A stretch of DNA of 64,000 nt, taken from positions 16,033 through 80,032 of the forward strand of contig ONEY01000008.1 of assembly GCA_900316965.1 (NCBI GenBank), in the 5' to 3' direction. Shown one piece after another: positions 14,551 through 24,702 of the stretch (the stretch's first letter is position 1; every line of letters begins with the position of its first letter). Origin of the DNA: an uncultured Bacteroidales bacterium (GTDB lineage: Bacteria; Bacteroidota; Bacteroidia; Bacteroidales; P3). The notes beneath the pieces are model-generated. The model saw only the letters and a program-made list of their open reading frames with translations, had not been told where the DNA came from and did no database searches. Both the position numbers and the translations under genes were made by a program.

Positions 14551-15618
14551 TTAGAACTTGAAGGTAGCTCCGATAGAATGCGAACCCCTAAGAGTGTAGG
14601 ACGAACGGTAAGCATAGTCAAGTGAGAGACTTGTCTTACCCTCCTTGCCAAAGGGGAATATCACAGAACCACCAGCAGAGAGTCCTGCACTGTTTGATGT
14701 GCGGTCGTCTGGAGTGAACATTCCTTTCTGATATACATATGCTGCGCGAGCCTGGAAACGGTCGAGAAGAGAATACTCGAAACCAAGACCAAAGTTGTCG
14801 CGGAGGAATGCATTAGAAGTGAATGTACCAGCAATGGTGAGACGCTGATTCCATTTCTCAAAGAGGAAGTCATAGGAAATACCAATGTTGAGTAATGTGG
14901 GAAGCTCCATCTCGGCCGAACGGAACTCTACGGTCATGGCATTACCAGCCGCATTGTTCATGGTGAAAGCCATACCTGTTCCACTGAAAGCAAGAGCAGG
15001 TCCGATGTTCTTAAGAGAAATACCGAACTTGAGCTCATCATTTTCTCCGGTTTGGTATTGAATACCAGCATCAATAGCAACACCAGTAGCAGACACATTA
15101 TCGGTCGACTCGGAGATAACCTTCAACACAGCACCACCATGGATGGAGTTGGTGAAGGAATAGGAGTAGGCCACATTCAAATTCATATAGGTTGGTGAAA
15201 TAGTACCATTGCTACCAGGTTCTGGGCTTTCAACGGTGGTAACAAAAAGGTCACCAAATCCCATGGTTGCGACATAGGCACCAAGGACACCAGCGTCACC
15301 CAAACGGAGAGCAAGACCAAAAGCATTAATGGAGGCACCACTGGATAGACCATTGCGACCACCATAAAGCATGGTGTTGGTATAGACGAACTCTGTTTTC
15401 TCAACAAAAGAGAGGCCTGCAATGTTGGAGAAGAATGCGTCAATTCCACGTGCACAGGAAGTATTGACACCACCCCAGCTGGAGCTGCGTGCCCATGGAT
15501 TAATGAGCAGTTCCGTAGCACCTGCAGTACCTCTACGGTCGTCGTTGCCGGCAAAAGCAGGAGCCGACAATGACGCTGTGAGAACCATTACAGTCAATAT
15601 ACTTAATATTCTTTTCAT
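14551..15618 (-). CDS. PorV/PorQ-family outer-membrane barrel
   Basis: 355 residues from the ATG at 15618, with signal peptide ending AFAG. Seen: GTAGATELLINPWARSSSWGG after the signal, INAFGLALRLGDAGVLGAY, repeated amphipathic strands, and a C-terminal strand ending IGATFKF. This is the FadL-like PorV/PorQ family. PorV carries type IX cargo to the attachment complex, while PorQ has a related role; which one this resembles, or whether it serves one dedicated cargo, cannot be settled. Its position right after a T9SS-type cargo gene (30 nt) suggests a dedicated partner. It is the last gene of the operon. Confidence 0.8.
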   Translation of the reverse strand: MKRILSILTVMVLTASLSAPAFAGNDDRRGTAGATELLINPWARSSSWGGVNTSCARGIDAFFSNIAGLSFVEKTEFVYTNTMLYGGRNGLSSGASINAFGLALRLGDAGVLGAYVATMGFGDLFVTTVESPEPGSNGTISPTYMNLNVAYSYSFTNSIHGGAVLKVISESTDNVSATGVAIDAGIQYQTGENDELKFGISLKNIGPALAFSGTGMAFTMNNAAGNAMTVEFRSAEMELPTLLNIGISYDFLFEKWNQRLTIAGTFTSNAFLRDNFGLGFEYSLLDRFQARAAYVYQKGMFTPDDRTSNSAGLSAGGSVIFPFGKEGKTSLSLDYAYRSSYTLRGSHSIGATFKF

Positions 15619-15647
15619 TTCTGTCAAAGTTTTTAATTGATGAATAA

Positions 15648-18600
15648 TTAGAACTGGAAGCCACTCATATCAACAGGACGCATGGTGCCGAACCATTTAA
15701 CAACACGCTCTCCAATGCCAGGAGTGCTGAAATGGATGAGGTACATACCACCGGCGATAGGAATACCATTGTGGTTGTGGAGATCCCAGTCGTAAGTAGT
15801 CGTGTTGGAAGGTGTGCTTGGGAATGATCTGACAAGGGTACCATCAACGGTGTAAATCTTGATAGTAGTGTTGGCAGGAACATTGATAAAGCGTACCTTG
15901 GTTTCCAACTGACTCTTAGTTTCATAAGCAGAGTAACTGTAATAGGGGTTGGGGACAACATTGATAGCTTCCATAATGGAATCCTTGAAGCTCTGACGAG
16001 CGTTGTCCTTGTCTGCGACATGAGTCAAAGTGACAATGTCGGGAGTGAGTTCAAACATGTACATTGGGTTGTTACCATTGGTAGTGGTGAGACCTGCATT
16101 CTCAGGACGAGTACCATTGTTGCCATAGTACTGACCATAGTGGTTGTTCACGTTGATGTCGATGGTAACATCGCAAGGTATGTTCTTAGGATTGTTGATG
16201 TTTTCAACAACGCGAGGCATGTTAACCCAGGCAACAGTTGAGAACAAGAAGGCTGCGGAGTCACGCATAGGAACGATATACTTCGAACCTTCGTATTTGA
16301 GAAGACCTTGGTTAAACTCGGTGTTCTTGGTAGTGAAGAAGTGGTCAAGAGAACGCAGCATACGAACTGCCCAACGACCAGCATCGTAAGAAGGTGATTT
16401 GTACTCCATCTTGATGTAGTTCTCACGTGGCTGGTGATAGTAGGGGAACTCTTGGCTAATGGCGTTCATAACATAGATGTAGTGACGACCACCCATAATA
16501 TAGTTGGATGAGCCAACAGTGAGAGTGCTGACAGGATTCCACATCATGTCGCGACCATTGAACTGAACGTAACGAGAGTCTTCACCATACATGATGTTCA
16601 AACGCTCACCGGTTGAGAGGTTGATAGCATAACCAGGGAACCAACCCATACCGTAATCAGAGATATAGTTTGCATCGTTGGGATTCTCTGAAACACCTGC
16701 TGCTGAAGTGGTGTCACCATTCTTGTCAATAGATTTATGTTTACGAAGCTGGAAGCGGCGAGCATTGCCTTCGGCCTGTGTGTAATCGTCGCACATCTCA
16801 AGGACGGGGCAACGAGTCCACTTCGACTGATCGGAGGTGAGGACTACGCGGACGCTGGGAAGCTTGGACATATCGTTGAACATGATTGACTTGTTGTTGG
16901 ATGTCAACATAGTATAACGAAGGTTCTTGTAGTATGACTTGTTACTTGACGATCCGATTGAATCGAGAACATGTTGATCGGAGAGGAAATAGCGGAACGA
17001 GAAACCTGGGTGATACTCGCGAGTTGAAACAAGACCATAGGGAGACCACAGACCTCCAATAACCTTCTCATAGGTCTGAAGTTTATCGACAGCGTAAGAC
17101 TCTGTACGGTTAAGCTCGTTATTACGAACGAGTTTGTAGTAGTCTTCATCAAGATATTGTTCATCTGCAGTGGTGAAATCAGTACCTCTGTCGCGGAAAA
17201 CAGATGCACTGGAAGCAGCATATTGGTTACCGCTTCGAATCCAGTTGAAAATAGCTGAATTGTCATTGTCGCGGATACCATCAAGCCATTGATGATTGTT
17301 GTCAGCGAAGGTCATTGTGGCAGAAAGGAGGGTTCCATCGTTAATCAAACCGTCGCGAACTGAAACCTGACCAAGTGAGGAAACAACGTTAAGTGCGGTA
17401 GCCACAGGCTTAGGATTGGTGATGGCAACAGCTATACCAAGATCGAGGAACAATTGTTCATTGTAACGATTGATGGCGAAATCTGCAGTATCGGTATATA
17501 CATTGTCATACAAAGGAGAACCGTCAACGGTTGAGATAACCCATCTTGAGGAATCACTTGAGCCGTCAAACTGAATCTTGAATTGACCTTGTTTTACATT
17601 AAGTGGGTCAATAATGCGAACATTGATAGGACCATAGTTCTGCTCGTAAACAGGATTGGCTATGAGGCAAGGATTCTGCATGTTTGCAGAATAGCTACCT
17701 GCAGCGGTGTTTTCTGAGAAGTTACCAGGAGCCTTGCCGGTTTGACCCTTTTCACCCATAAGCTCAACAAGAGACTCTTCGGTGAAACGAAGAACATTGC
17801 CACCATTACCATAACCTTCAAGACGTGTAATGTTAGGACTCATACCATAAGTGGCTTGGACAATGGTACCACCGTTTTCAGCTGAAGGATCATGAGGCTT
17901 AGCAACAACTGGAGTGATAGTTCCACCATACTCATTCTTACGACCAGCAAGATAAGGCTCTTTCTGACCATCAAGTTTGGTAGGATCGGTCTGAGAATAC
18001 TCTTTGTAACGGTTGTGAGCATAAGCTATACAAACATAATAGTATTCTTTATTATTGACAAGGTTGGTATGAGTACCACTTGCAAACTGGTCATTGGTGA
18101 CGCGTACAACGTGCTTGATACCAGTGTTGGAACCATTAACCATGATAGTACCAGTCAACAAACCAGTTGCCGAGTTGGATGTGTAGTTGACAAGCTTGGC
18201 GATAGGGAGGGTTGGGTTGGCAGCGGTATCATCGTAGTAGTTCTCGATGTCGCACTGATAAACCAAACGTGCCTTGGTTTCATCTCCAATGTCGGTGACA
18301 GAAGCGTTGGCATCGACAAGCTGATAGATCTGGTAACCTTCGAATTTGTAGCGGCGAAGTTCAGGAGCATACGATTTAAGGATGGAGTTATCCTCTTGGT
18401 CGTAGGATTCGCCATAGTTGTTTGATGAAGGATTCTCATAGGTGATGTAGAGGATGACCTCGTTGCTCATCTCCTGAACTACAAGTGTAGGAGCATCGGG
18501 ACCATCGAGGACCTTGAAGCAGTTTTCGAATAGCGACTGGCATACGTCATCAATTTCACGAAGAAGGGTAACAGAAGTCCAACGGTTACCAGAAGATGCC

Positions 18601-20372
18601 TGTGCAAAAGGAATACCTACGGTAATGTAGTTAACAGCACCTGGTTTAAGGGTGAAGGGACCTGCTGACTGCATGAAACGACGGTCTCCCGGAGATACGT
18701 TTTCGCCAGAAGTAACCTCGGTCCAGTCATCGGGATGGAACTCTTCGTCAGGACGGACACCATTAGTACCCCAATAGAGTGGGTCACTATCATCGGGGAA
18801 CATGAAGTCGCAATTGAGACTAGAAGTTCCTGTTGCAATAGCGTTACCACCAAATTTCATGTGGGCACCATTTTTCCAGAAACCTTGCAGGTAGTTGTAA
18901 TAGTCGGTAGCTTTTGAAGGCTCACCATTAGTATTGGATGTACCATTCTCGTAATAAACGAAGCGGCGCATACCAAAACGTTCGTCATCGATAATATTGT
19001 TACCAAAGTTGACACCATTGATGGCACAGTTTCCTACCGAGTCGTCAGGAACAAAATACCAAGCCAAAGGATAATAAAGGTCAGCATCATCGGTCAAACG
19101 AATGGTATCGTATTTGTTCTCAGTTGGAATCCAGTAGTTGGCAAGTTTCTCGCTATAATGAATACGCATCTTGTCGATATCGATTTTGGGATTGTCCTTA
19201 CCATCAGGATCCATATAAGGTCCTTGGAAGAAGTCGATACCAACTGCAGGAGGAATTCCACTATAAGCACCAGTACCAGGACCATCGACATCTTTACCAT
19301 TGTAGCAATAGCCAAGACCACGCTTGACATCGCATCCGATATAGTCGTCATAGCCATAACCGAGGTCTGGGTCAACCCACTGGCTGAAATAGGTGTTACG
19401 TAGTTCGTAAACAGAACGGTTAATAATTTCGTAGGTGTAGAAAGTCATGTTGTTAATCTCGTCGTTCGTCGAGAAAGCAAAAGCCTGAGCACGAATTTCA
19501 AGACCAATAGGCTGTCCACCCGACTCTGTATGAGAGTTACCCATATCATTGAAAACCCACCAAATGGTCTGGTCGCCTTTGAGAACCTGGTCGCTCAAAA
19601 GACCACCACTTACGATACCGAGTGAATCCTCCATGGTTTTGAAAGGAACATAAGTCTCACCAGGTTGAAGTTTTGCCTTCAAGGTACGTGGACACAGTTC
19701 ATTATCAAAATCATAGTAAGGATAGTCACCATTCTGATAGTGATATTCACCATCGCCATCGGCATCAAAGAAAGGAGCCAGATAGTGCGACTGGTTGGGG
19801 AAACCGCCATGAGCAGGCCACTCTTTGATTACTTGAGACACTTGATCCTCGTGATATTTTTCGTTGGGTACAGGAGGATGCTGGGAATAGTCAAACATCT
19901 GTCTGAAATTCTCGACTTCTGCCTGGGTGATTTTAAAGTGACGGTCGTAGTAGTTACATACCTCGACTGTTACGTCTGCAGTACCATCGATGGTAAGAGG
20001 ACCCGGCCAATAATCGTCACCTTCGGAACCGAAACGTAAAGCGGCAAGACGCAACTGGTCGTTGACGTCAGTACCACCAATCCAAAGAGCGGCACAATAT
20101 AGGGGAGTCGAAGTACCATCTTTAGGAACATGGTACTGAGTAATGCTGCCGTCATACCACATATTGCCGTAACCGTTGATAAGAGCGCGAACGTTGTTCA
20201 CGTTCAACTCAGCGGTACTCTGAGCACGCTTACACACGGCAGCCTTCGACTGCACAGCAGCCTTCTTTGAGGACGGCTTTTTGCAGGTAGTGCACTCGCG
20301 CGCTACAGCTGTTCCCACTGTCGATGAGAACAGGAAAGCCAATAAGACTGTTTTAATAAATATATTTTTCAT
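15648..20372 (-). CDS. very large exported surface protein with FlgD-like C-terminal domain
   Basis: 1574 residues with signal peptide ending VARE, then a Cys/Lys-rich stretch (CTTCKKPSSKKA). The body is Asp, Asn and Tyr rich with many turn motifs such as DADGDGEYHYQNGDY, which resembles calcium-binding loops of secreted proteins. The C-terminus has TTIKIYTVDGTLVRSF, YDWDLHNHNGIPIAGGMYLI and VKWFGTMRPV, a FlgD-like/T9SS-type fold. It lies between a TonB-dependent receptor and a PorV-like barrel in one operon, with gaps near 30 nt. Together these suggest a type IX-secreted surface component. I do not recognise an enzyme domain. Confidence 0.75.
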   Translation of the reverse strand: MKNIFIKTVLLAFLFSSTVGTAVARECTTCKKPSSKKAAVQSKAAVCKRAQSTAELNVNNVRALINGYGNMWYDGSITQYHVPKDGTSTPLYCAALWIGGTDVNDQLRLAALRFGSEGDDYWPGPLTIDGTADVTVEVCNYYDRHFKITQAEVENFRQMFDYSQHPPVPNEKYHEDQVSQVIKEWPAHGGFPNQSHYLAPFFDADGDGEYHYQNGDYPYYDFDNELCPRTLKAKLQPGETYVPFKTMEDSLGIVSGGLLSDQVLKGDQTIWWVFNDMGNSHTESGGQPIGLEIRAQAFAFSTNDEINNMTFYTYEIINRSVYELRNTYFSQWVDPDLGYGYDDYIGCDVKRGLGYCYNGKDVDGPGTGAYSGIPPAVGIDFFQGPYMDPDGKDNPKIDIDKMRIHYSEKLANYWIPTENKYDTIRLTDDADLYYPLAWYFVPDDSVGNCAINGVNFGNNIIDDERFGMRRFVYYENGTSNTNGEPSKATDYYNYLQGFWKNGAHMKFGGNAIATGTSSLNCDFMFPDDSDPLYWGTNGVRPDEEFHPDDWTEVTSGENVSPGDRRFMQSAGPFTLKPGAVNYITVGIPFAQASSGNRWTSVTLLREIDDVCQSLFENCFKVLDGPDAPTLVVQEMSNEVILYITYENPSSNNYGESYDQEDNSILKSYAPELRRYKFEGYQIYQLVDANASVTDIGDETKARLVYQCDIENYYDDTAANPTLPIAKLVNYTSNSATGLLTGTIMVNGSNTGIKHVVRVTNDQFASGTHTNLVNNKEYYYVCIAYAHNRYKEYSQTDPTKLDGQKEPYLAGRKNEYGGTITPVVAKPHDPSAENGGTIVQATYGMSPNITRLEGYGNGGNVLRFTEESLVELMGEKGQTGKAPGNFSENTAAGSYSANMQNPCLIANPVYEQNYGPINVRIIDPLNVKQGQFKIQFDGSSDSSRWVISTVDGSPLYDNVYTDTADFAINRYNEQLFLDLGIAVAITNPKPVATALNVVSSLGQVSVRDGLINDGTLLSATMTFADNNHQWLDGIRDNDNSAIFNWIRSGNQYAASSASVFRDRGTDFTTADEQYLDEDYYKLVRNNELNRTESYAVDKLQTYEKVIGGLWSPYGLVSTREYHPGFSFRYFLSDQHVLDSIGSSSNKSYYKNLRYTMLTSNNKSIMFNDMSKLPSVRVVLTSDQSKWTRCPVLEMCDDYTQAEGNARRFQLRKHKSIDKNGDTTSAAGVSENPNDANYISDYGMGWFPGYAINLSTGERLNIMYGEDSRYVQFNGRDMMWNPVSTLTVGSSNYIMGGRHYIYVMNAISQEFPYYHQPRENYIKMEYKSPSYDAGRWAVRMLRSLDHFFTTKNTEFNQGLLKYEGSKYIVPMRDSAAFLFSTVAWVNMPRVVENINNPKNIPCDVTIDINVNNHYGQYYGNNGTRPENAGLTTTNGNNPMYMFELTPDIVTLTHVADKDNARQSFKDSIMEAINVVPNPYYSYSAYETKSQLETKVRFINVPANTTIKIYTVDGTLVRSFPSTPSNTTTYDWDLHNHNGIPIAGGMYLIHFSTPGIGERVVKWFGTMRPVDMSGFQF

Positions 20373-20402
20373 CTCTTATTAATTTTTCAAGATTAAGGAA
20401 GA

Positions 20403-23400
20403 TTAGAAGCTGTAAGTCAACGAGACACGGATACGTCTTGGTGAAGAGTAGTTCCAGTAGTTATTGTTTAGCATGATTGTATACATGTCACGATATGACT
20501 GAGGATCGAGCCATGCGTTGATTACAGACTGGGTCTCGGGGTCGGTCAAATAACCGTCGTCGGTGGGGTTACCAGTGACATTGAATACGCCAGTGACATT
20601 TCTGATGTCGAAGAGGTTGGTAACAGTGATAGCTGCGTTGAGCATAGTCGGACGACTACGTTTCTCTGTCTTGATTTCGATAGGCCATGTCTTGTCGACA
20701 ACAACGTCGAAATAGAAGCCCCAAGGCATACGAGCACCACGGTAGCTACCTACGATGGTTTTCTGTGTGTTGCTGAACTGACGGGTATATGGACGACCCG
20801 ACTGGGCAACGGCGAGGAAGTTGATACCGAAGTTCTGGAAAGGATAAACATCTTTCTTACGAAGATTGCCATCGGAATCCTTAACACTGCGGGTATAATG
20901 CCAACCTTCCTTAGGTCCAAGACGATAGTCTACATTTGCTTTAAACTCGTGACGACGGTCGTCGGCAATAGGATTGAGCATCTTAAGAGTGGTGTAACCT
21001 TCCTTTATAAGTTCGGACATGGTTGTTGAGGTCAAACCAGTACCTTCTGCATACTGGAGAGTATAGTTGGCGTTGATACGGACATTTGCGCTTTGACGCA
21101 TATCAAACGAAAGTGAGAAACCTTTGATGGTTTTGAAATCGAGGTTGTCATACGAGTAGTAGTTACTGTTGGGGTCAGCACCGGCATACTGGGTAATCTG
21201 GATAAGGTCACGAGTCTCCTTATAGTATGCTGAAATGCTAAGAGCAGCGGTCTTGTCTTTGTTAAGTGCCTGCTGGAAACCGAGCTCATAGTTGGTGATA
21301 CGCTCAGGTTTCAAGTTGGGGTTGTTGATATAACCCGACACTTGGCTCATGAAAAGATAGCTGAGGTAGTCAGCCTGCCAACCCGAAGAAGGACGACGGG
21401 CGATAATGTCGTAGTTGGCCTTGAACTGTGACATATCGTTAACAGGGAATGAGAATGCAATACGAGGCATCGGAACAATCTGGGGCTCGTAATCCTTGAA
21501 TGCGTTCGAGGAAATACGGTTGCCACTTCCGTTACCAATGGTAGCGATCTGCTGTCCACCACCCTCACCTTTGGTACGATAAGGAGTAGGTTTACCAGAT
21601 TCTCCAGAGATTGCGTTAGGTGTTGAAACCTGAACACCGTCGGCATTGTACCAAATGTTACCATCACGATAACCACGGATAGTAGGTGTTGTGGCACTAG
21701 CGTCATCAACATAAACTACCCAGTCTTCCTGAACAGCTGACGGGAAAGCGTTGCCAGAGAGGCTGGTATTGTACAGAGCTGATCCTTTCTGAAGGTCGCC
21801 AACAGTATAGGACTCATAAAGCAGATAGGGATCCTTAAGTACCATCTGGTTACCATCAAAGTAGTCAACACGGACACCAACGTTGAAGATAAGATCCTGG
21901 AAGAAGAACTTATCCTGGATATATCCGGCAGCATAGATAGGTGCAAATGCGGGCAGGTATTGGTAATTCTTGTGTCCACGGCTTACTGGATCAAAGAAGT
22001 CGTCAAGACTCCATGCTCTGCTGTTGTACTTCTCACCAGTGTGGTCATAGCCATAGTAGCTAACCATTTGGTTACCGCTGTTGAAAAGCTCGTTGGCCGA
22101 GAACATGCTGATACCACCAAATTCATTATACTGATCGGGAGTGTAACGGTCAATGTCAAGCCAATCGGTACCGTTGACATCCAAACCAAGGGCGCGACGG
22201 AGTGACTCGTCAAATGTGGTCTGTCCTCCACCGTTCAAACGTGCATAGTCAACAACGAGGATTGAGTTATCAAAGTGCTCAATAGGTCTTGTAAAGTCAA
22301 GCTGAGTGATATGAGCATTGGCCGACTGACGCATGAGGGTCCAAAGTGAGTATGCTGAAAGACCATAGTATGCACTGGTGTAGTGGTCATACTGGAAACC
22401 GATTTCAAGGTCATGTTTCTTGATGGTTGCGGCAGCCTTAGCCTGTACATAGTAATAATTGTTTTCAGACTTGGAATATGAGGAGTTCTGAACACCAACA
22501 TTCTGGAAGAGGCTATAAACATTGGAAGGATACGATCCATTGACAAGACCATTGAACTGACGGATACCATCGAAAGTAGTCAAGTAAGGCAGCAACGTAG
22601 GAATTGAGAATAACTGGCTGGTATAGTTGGCCAAGATGGGGTTGTACTCCGAGGGAGCGACAAAATTCGAATTCTCAATCCAGCTATTCTGTACAAGCGC
22701 AGCCTGTGTTGTCCCATGATAGTCATAATCGGAGCGAATTTCATACGAAGGAGTCTGTGTTCTTTCAAAAACACCGATATGTCCGTATTTGAAAACATCG
22801 TCACCAAACTTTTCATTGTATGCACGGCTGCTCAAACGGTTGTACATAGCAGTGATGTTGTACATAACCTTCGAAACAGCAGGTTCCGATTTGGCATCGG
22901 GATTGCTCTCATCCTTTACGGGTTCCGGATCTTTGAAACGCTGGGTGAAGTCGGCGGTGATCACGAAGTTCTGTTGCTTCTGAACACCGTTGGCAGCGTT
23001 ATGAAGGCTCAATGGGAAATAGCTGAGACTTGTGTTTGGCTGGCTTACATAATAATAGTCTCCAGTAATAACAAGTGATGTCAACTCGGTGAAGCGGAAG
23101 TCAAGAGCTGCCTGCATTGCGATAGAGTAGCTACCGAAATCGGCTTCACGATCTTTACTAGCATAATAATTCTTTGCATTAGGACGGGTAATCTCAACAA
23201 AGTCATCATCACGGAGATATTCAGCAGCATAGTTGACCGTGTATGTTACAGGGTCAAAAACAATTGGGTTTTGCTCAATCTGCTGAACCAATTCATCGTT
23301 AACAACACGATAGCGACCGTCTTTGGCACGGTAATAAGCAAACTTAGTATAAGTTGCGTCGCCAGTGAAACGGAAACCAAGGAATGTACGTGAACCTGTG

Positions 23401-24194
23401 GGGTTACCATTATCATCCTTAATGGCTATCTTTGCAATAGGACCAGTCAAATAAACAACAAGGTTGTTATAAAGACGATAGTCAAGATAAGTTTCGTATT
23501 TCACCAAGCCTTTGAACTTTGACTCTGGCGGTTTGAGGGTGATAATCTGTGTACCACCGATAGCCTCACCGATACTGGCAGGAGTACCACCAAGCACAAC
23601 CTGGATTTCAGCGATAGCTTCCTTAGGAACATGGACACCAGTACGAGTACGCACGTTACCCACCTGTTGAACCATGCCTTCCTCACCACGAGCCGTTCCT
23701 GTACCGCCATCACTATATCCGACACCGGCAACTGCGGCGACAATACCATCAACGGAGTTGGCCGGCATTTTGCCAATATCTTCGGCTGAGAGGCGCTGTC
23801 CTGTCACGGGTGTACCGATTTCAATCACAGGAACCTTTTGTGTCTTGACGATAACGTCTTTCAACTGCGTGGCTCCTGACTTTGTCATCTTTTCATTGTA
23901 GACAGTGAAATCAGATGCCTTAACAGTGATTTCGGTTTTAATAGTCGTGTAGCCCATATACGAAACCTCGATTTCGTATTTACCGACTTGAAGACCCTTA
24001 ATGGTATAATCGCCTTTATAGTCAGTACGGCCACCGGCAATAATTTGGCCACCTTGCTTTGCAACAACGTTGGCACCAATAAGGCCCTCACCTGTTTTTT
24101 CGTCGGTGATAGTACCTTTTATGGTACCTTGTGCAAAGACAGCTACTTGAGCAATCAATAGCAGCCCGATTGTTAGTAGTACCTTTCTAAACAT
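20403..24194 (-). CDS. SusC-like TonB-dependent receptor with CarboxypepD-like N-terminal domain
   Basis: 1263 residues with signal peptide ending VFAQ. Domain order: a carboxypeptidase regulatory-like domain (about 22-100, GTIKGTITDEKTGEGLIGAN and YEIEVSYMGYTTI), a plug (about 120-230 with VDGIVAAVAGVGYSDGG and IGGTQIITL), then a 22-strand-type barrel ending RIRVSLTYSF. Such receptors import large ligands across the outer membrane using TonB energy. No SusD gene lies beside it; instead the next genes encode a T9SS-type protein and a PorV-like barrel. The ligand is unknown. First gene of the operon; 64 nt separate it from the small membrane protein gene upstream. Confidence 0.9.
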   Translation of the reverse strand: MFRKVLLTIGLLLIAQVAVFAQGTIKGTITDEKTGEGLIGANVVAKQGGQIIAGGRTDYKGDYTIKGLQVGKYEIEVSYMGYTTIKTEITVKASDFTVYNEKMTKSGATQLKDVIVKTQKVPVIEIGTPVTGQRLSAEDIGKMPANSVDGIVAAVAGVGYSDGGTGTARGEEGMVQQVGNVRTRTGVHVPKEAIAEIQVVLGGTPASIGEAIGGTQIITLKPPESKFKGLVKYETYLDYRLYNNLVVYLTGPIAKIAIKDDNGNPTGSRTFLGFRFTGDATYTKFAYYRAKDGRYRVVNDELVQQIEQNPIVFDPVTYTVNYAAEYLRDDDFVEITRPNAKNYYASKDREADFGSYSIAMQAALDFRFTELTSLVITGDYYYVSQPNTSLSYFPLSLHNAANGVQKQQNFVITADFTQRFKDPEPVKDESNPDAKSEPAVSKVMYNITAMYNRLSSRAYNEKFGDDVFKYGHIGVFERTQTPSYEIRSDYDYHGTTQAALVQNSWIENSNFVAPSEYNPILANYTSQLFSIPTLLPYLTTFDGIRQFNGLVNGSYPSNVYSLFQNVGVQNSSYSKSENNYYYVQAKAAATIKKHDLEIGFQYDHYTSAYYGLSAYSLWTLMRQSANAHITQLDFTRPIEHFDNSILVVDYARLNGGGQTTFDESLRRALGLDVNGTDWLDIDRYTPDQYNEFGGISMFSANELFNSGNQMVSYYGYDHTGEKYNSRAWSLDDFFDPVSRGHKNYQYLPAFAPIYAAGYIQDKFFFQDLIFNVGVRVDYFDGNQMVLKDPYLLYESYTVGDLQKGSALYNTSLSGNAFPSAVQEDWVVYVDDASATTPTIRGYRDGNIWYNADGVQVSTPNAISGESGKPTPYRTKGEGGGQQIATIGNGSGNRISSNAFKDYEPQIVPMPRIAFSFPVNDMSQFKANYDIIARRPSSGWQADYLSYLFMSQVSGYINNPNLKPERITNYELGFQQALNKDKTAALSISAYYKETRDLIQITQYAGADPNSNYYSYDNLDFKTIKGFSLSFDMRQSANVRINANYTLQYAEGTGLTSTTMSELIKEGYTTLKMLNPIADDRRHEFKANVDYRLGPKEGWHYTRSVKDSDGNLRKKDVYPFQNFGINFLAVAQSGRPYTRQFSNTQKTIVGSYRGARMPWGFYFDVVVDKTWPIEIKTEKRSRPTMLNAAITVTNLFDIRNVTGVFNVTGNPTDDGYLTDPETQSVINAWLDPQSYRDMYTIMLNNNYWNYSSPRRIRVSLTYSF

Positions 24195-24258
24195 ACTTGT
24201 TGTTTTTGTAGAGAGTTAATTATTATATTTAATTTTATTCATTATAACTATGGCGATG

Positions 24259-24669
24259 TTATGACACGCGATTCATTATGGCCTGGTATATGACTGCCTT
24301 CCTTAAATCAAATGGCTCGTCAAGCACCGACTCTGTCCCTTTTTCTGCAGCCTCAATGTCAAATATACTTCCTCTATTCATACTCGATTGCGACTCCATC
24401 TCTGTGGCCGCACTCTCATACGAGAAAAACTCCTGACCAAGAGAGTCTCTATTACTTTGCTTCCTTTGTCTTTTGCTGCTAGAGACTTTCTCATCGCCGA
24501 GATCATTCTGACCGAAGTCCTTAAACAAGCCACCCGGTACAGAAGCCTGCTGAGGCTTTCGTCCCGGTGCCTGGCTAGGAGCAACCTTCTTGGAATCTTT
24601 TTTTGAGCTCCCAAGAAGGCTACCCACTGCTAGTATGGCTATTGTTATTATGATCTCAACGAAATCCAT
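24259..24669 (-). CDS. small membrane-anchored protein of unknown function, downstream of secDF
   Basis: 136 residues. One N-terminal membrane helix (IIITIAILAVGSLLG, about 6-20), a Lys/Ser/Gln-rich linker, and a C-terminal segment EPFDLRKAVIYQAIMNR. That last motif is found at the end of many small Bacteroidales proteins with a single helix, but I know of no function. It starts 33 nt after the secDF stop, so co-transcription and a link to export or the membrane are possible. Confidence 0.7.
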   Translation of the reverse strand: MDFVEIIITIAILAVGSLLGSSKKDSKKVAPSQAPGRKPQQASVPGGLFKDFGQNDLGDEKVSSSKRQRKQSNRDSLGQEFFSYESAATEMESQSSMNRGSIFDIEAAEKGTESVLDEPFDLRKAVIYQAIMNRVS

Positions 24670-24702
24670 CGTGTCAATTCGCTATATAATAATAGTATAG
24701 GA

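Noticed and set aside
20403..24194. SusC/SusD polysaccharide utilisation locus
   Set aside because: The receptor is present but there is no SusD and no glycoside hydrolase beside it.
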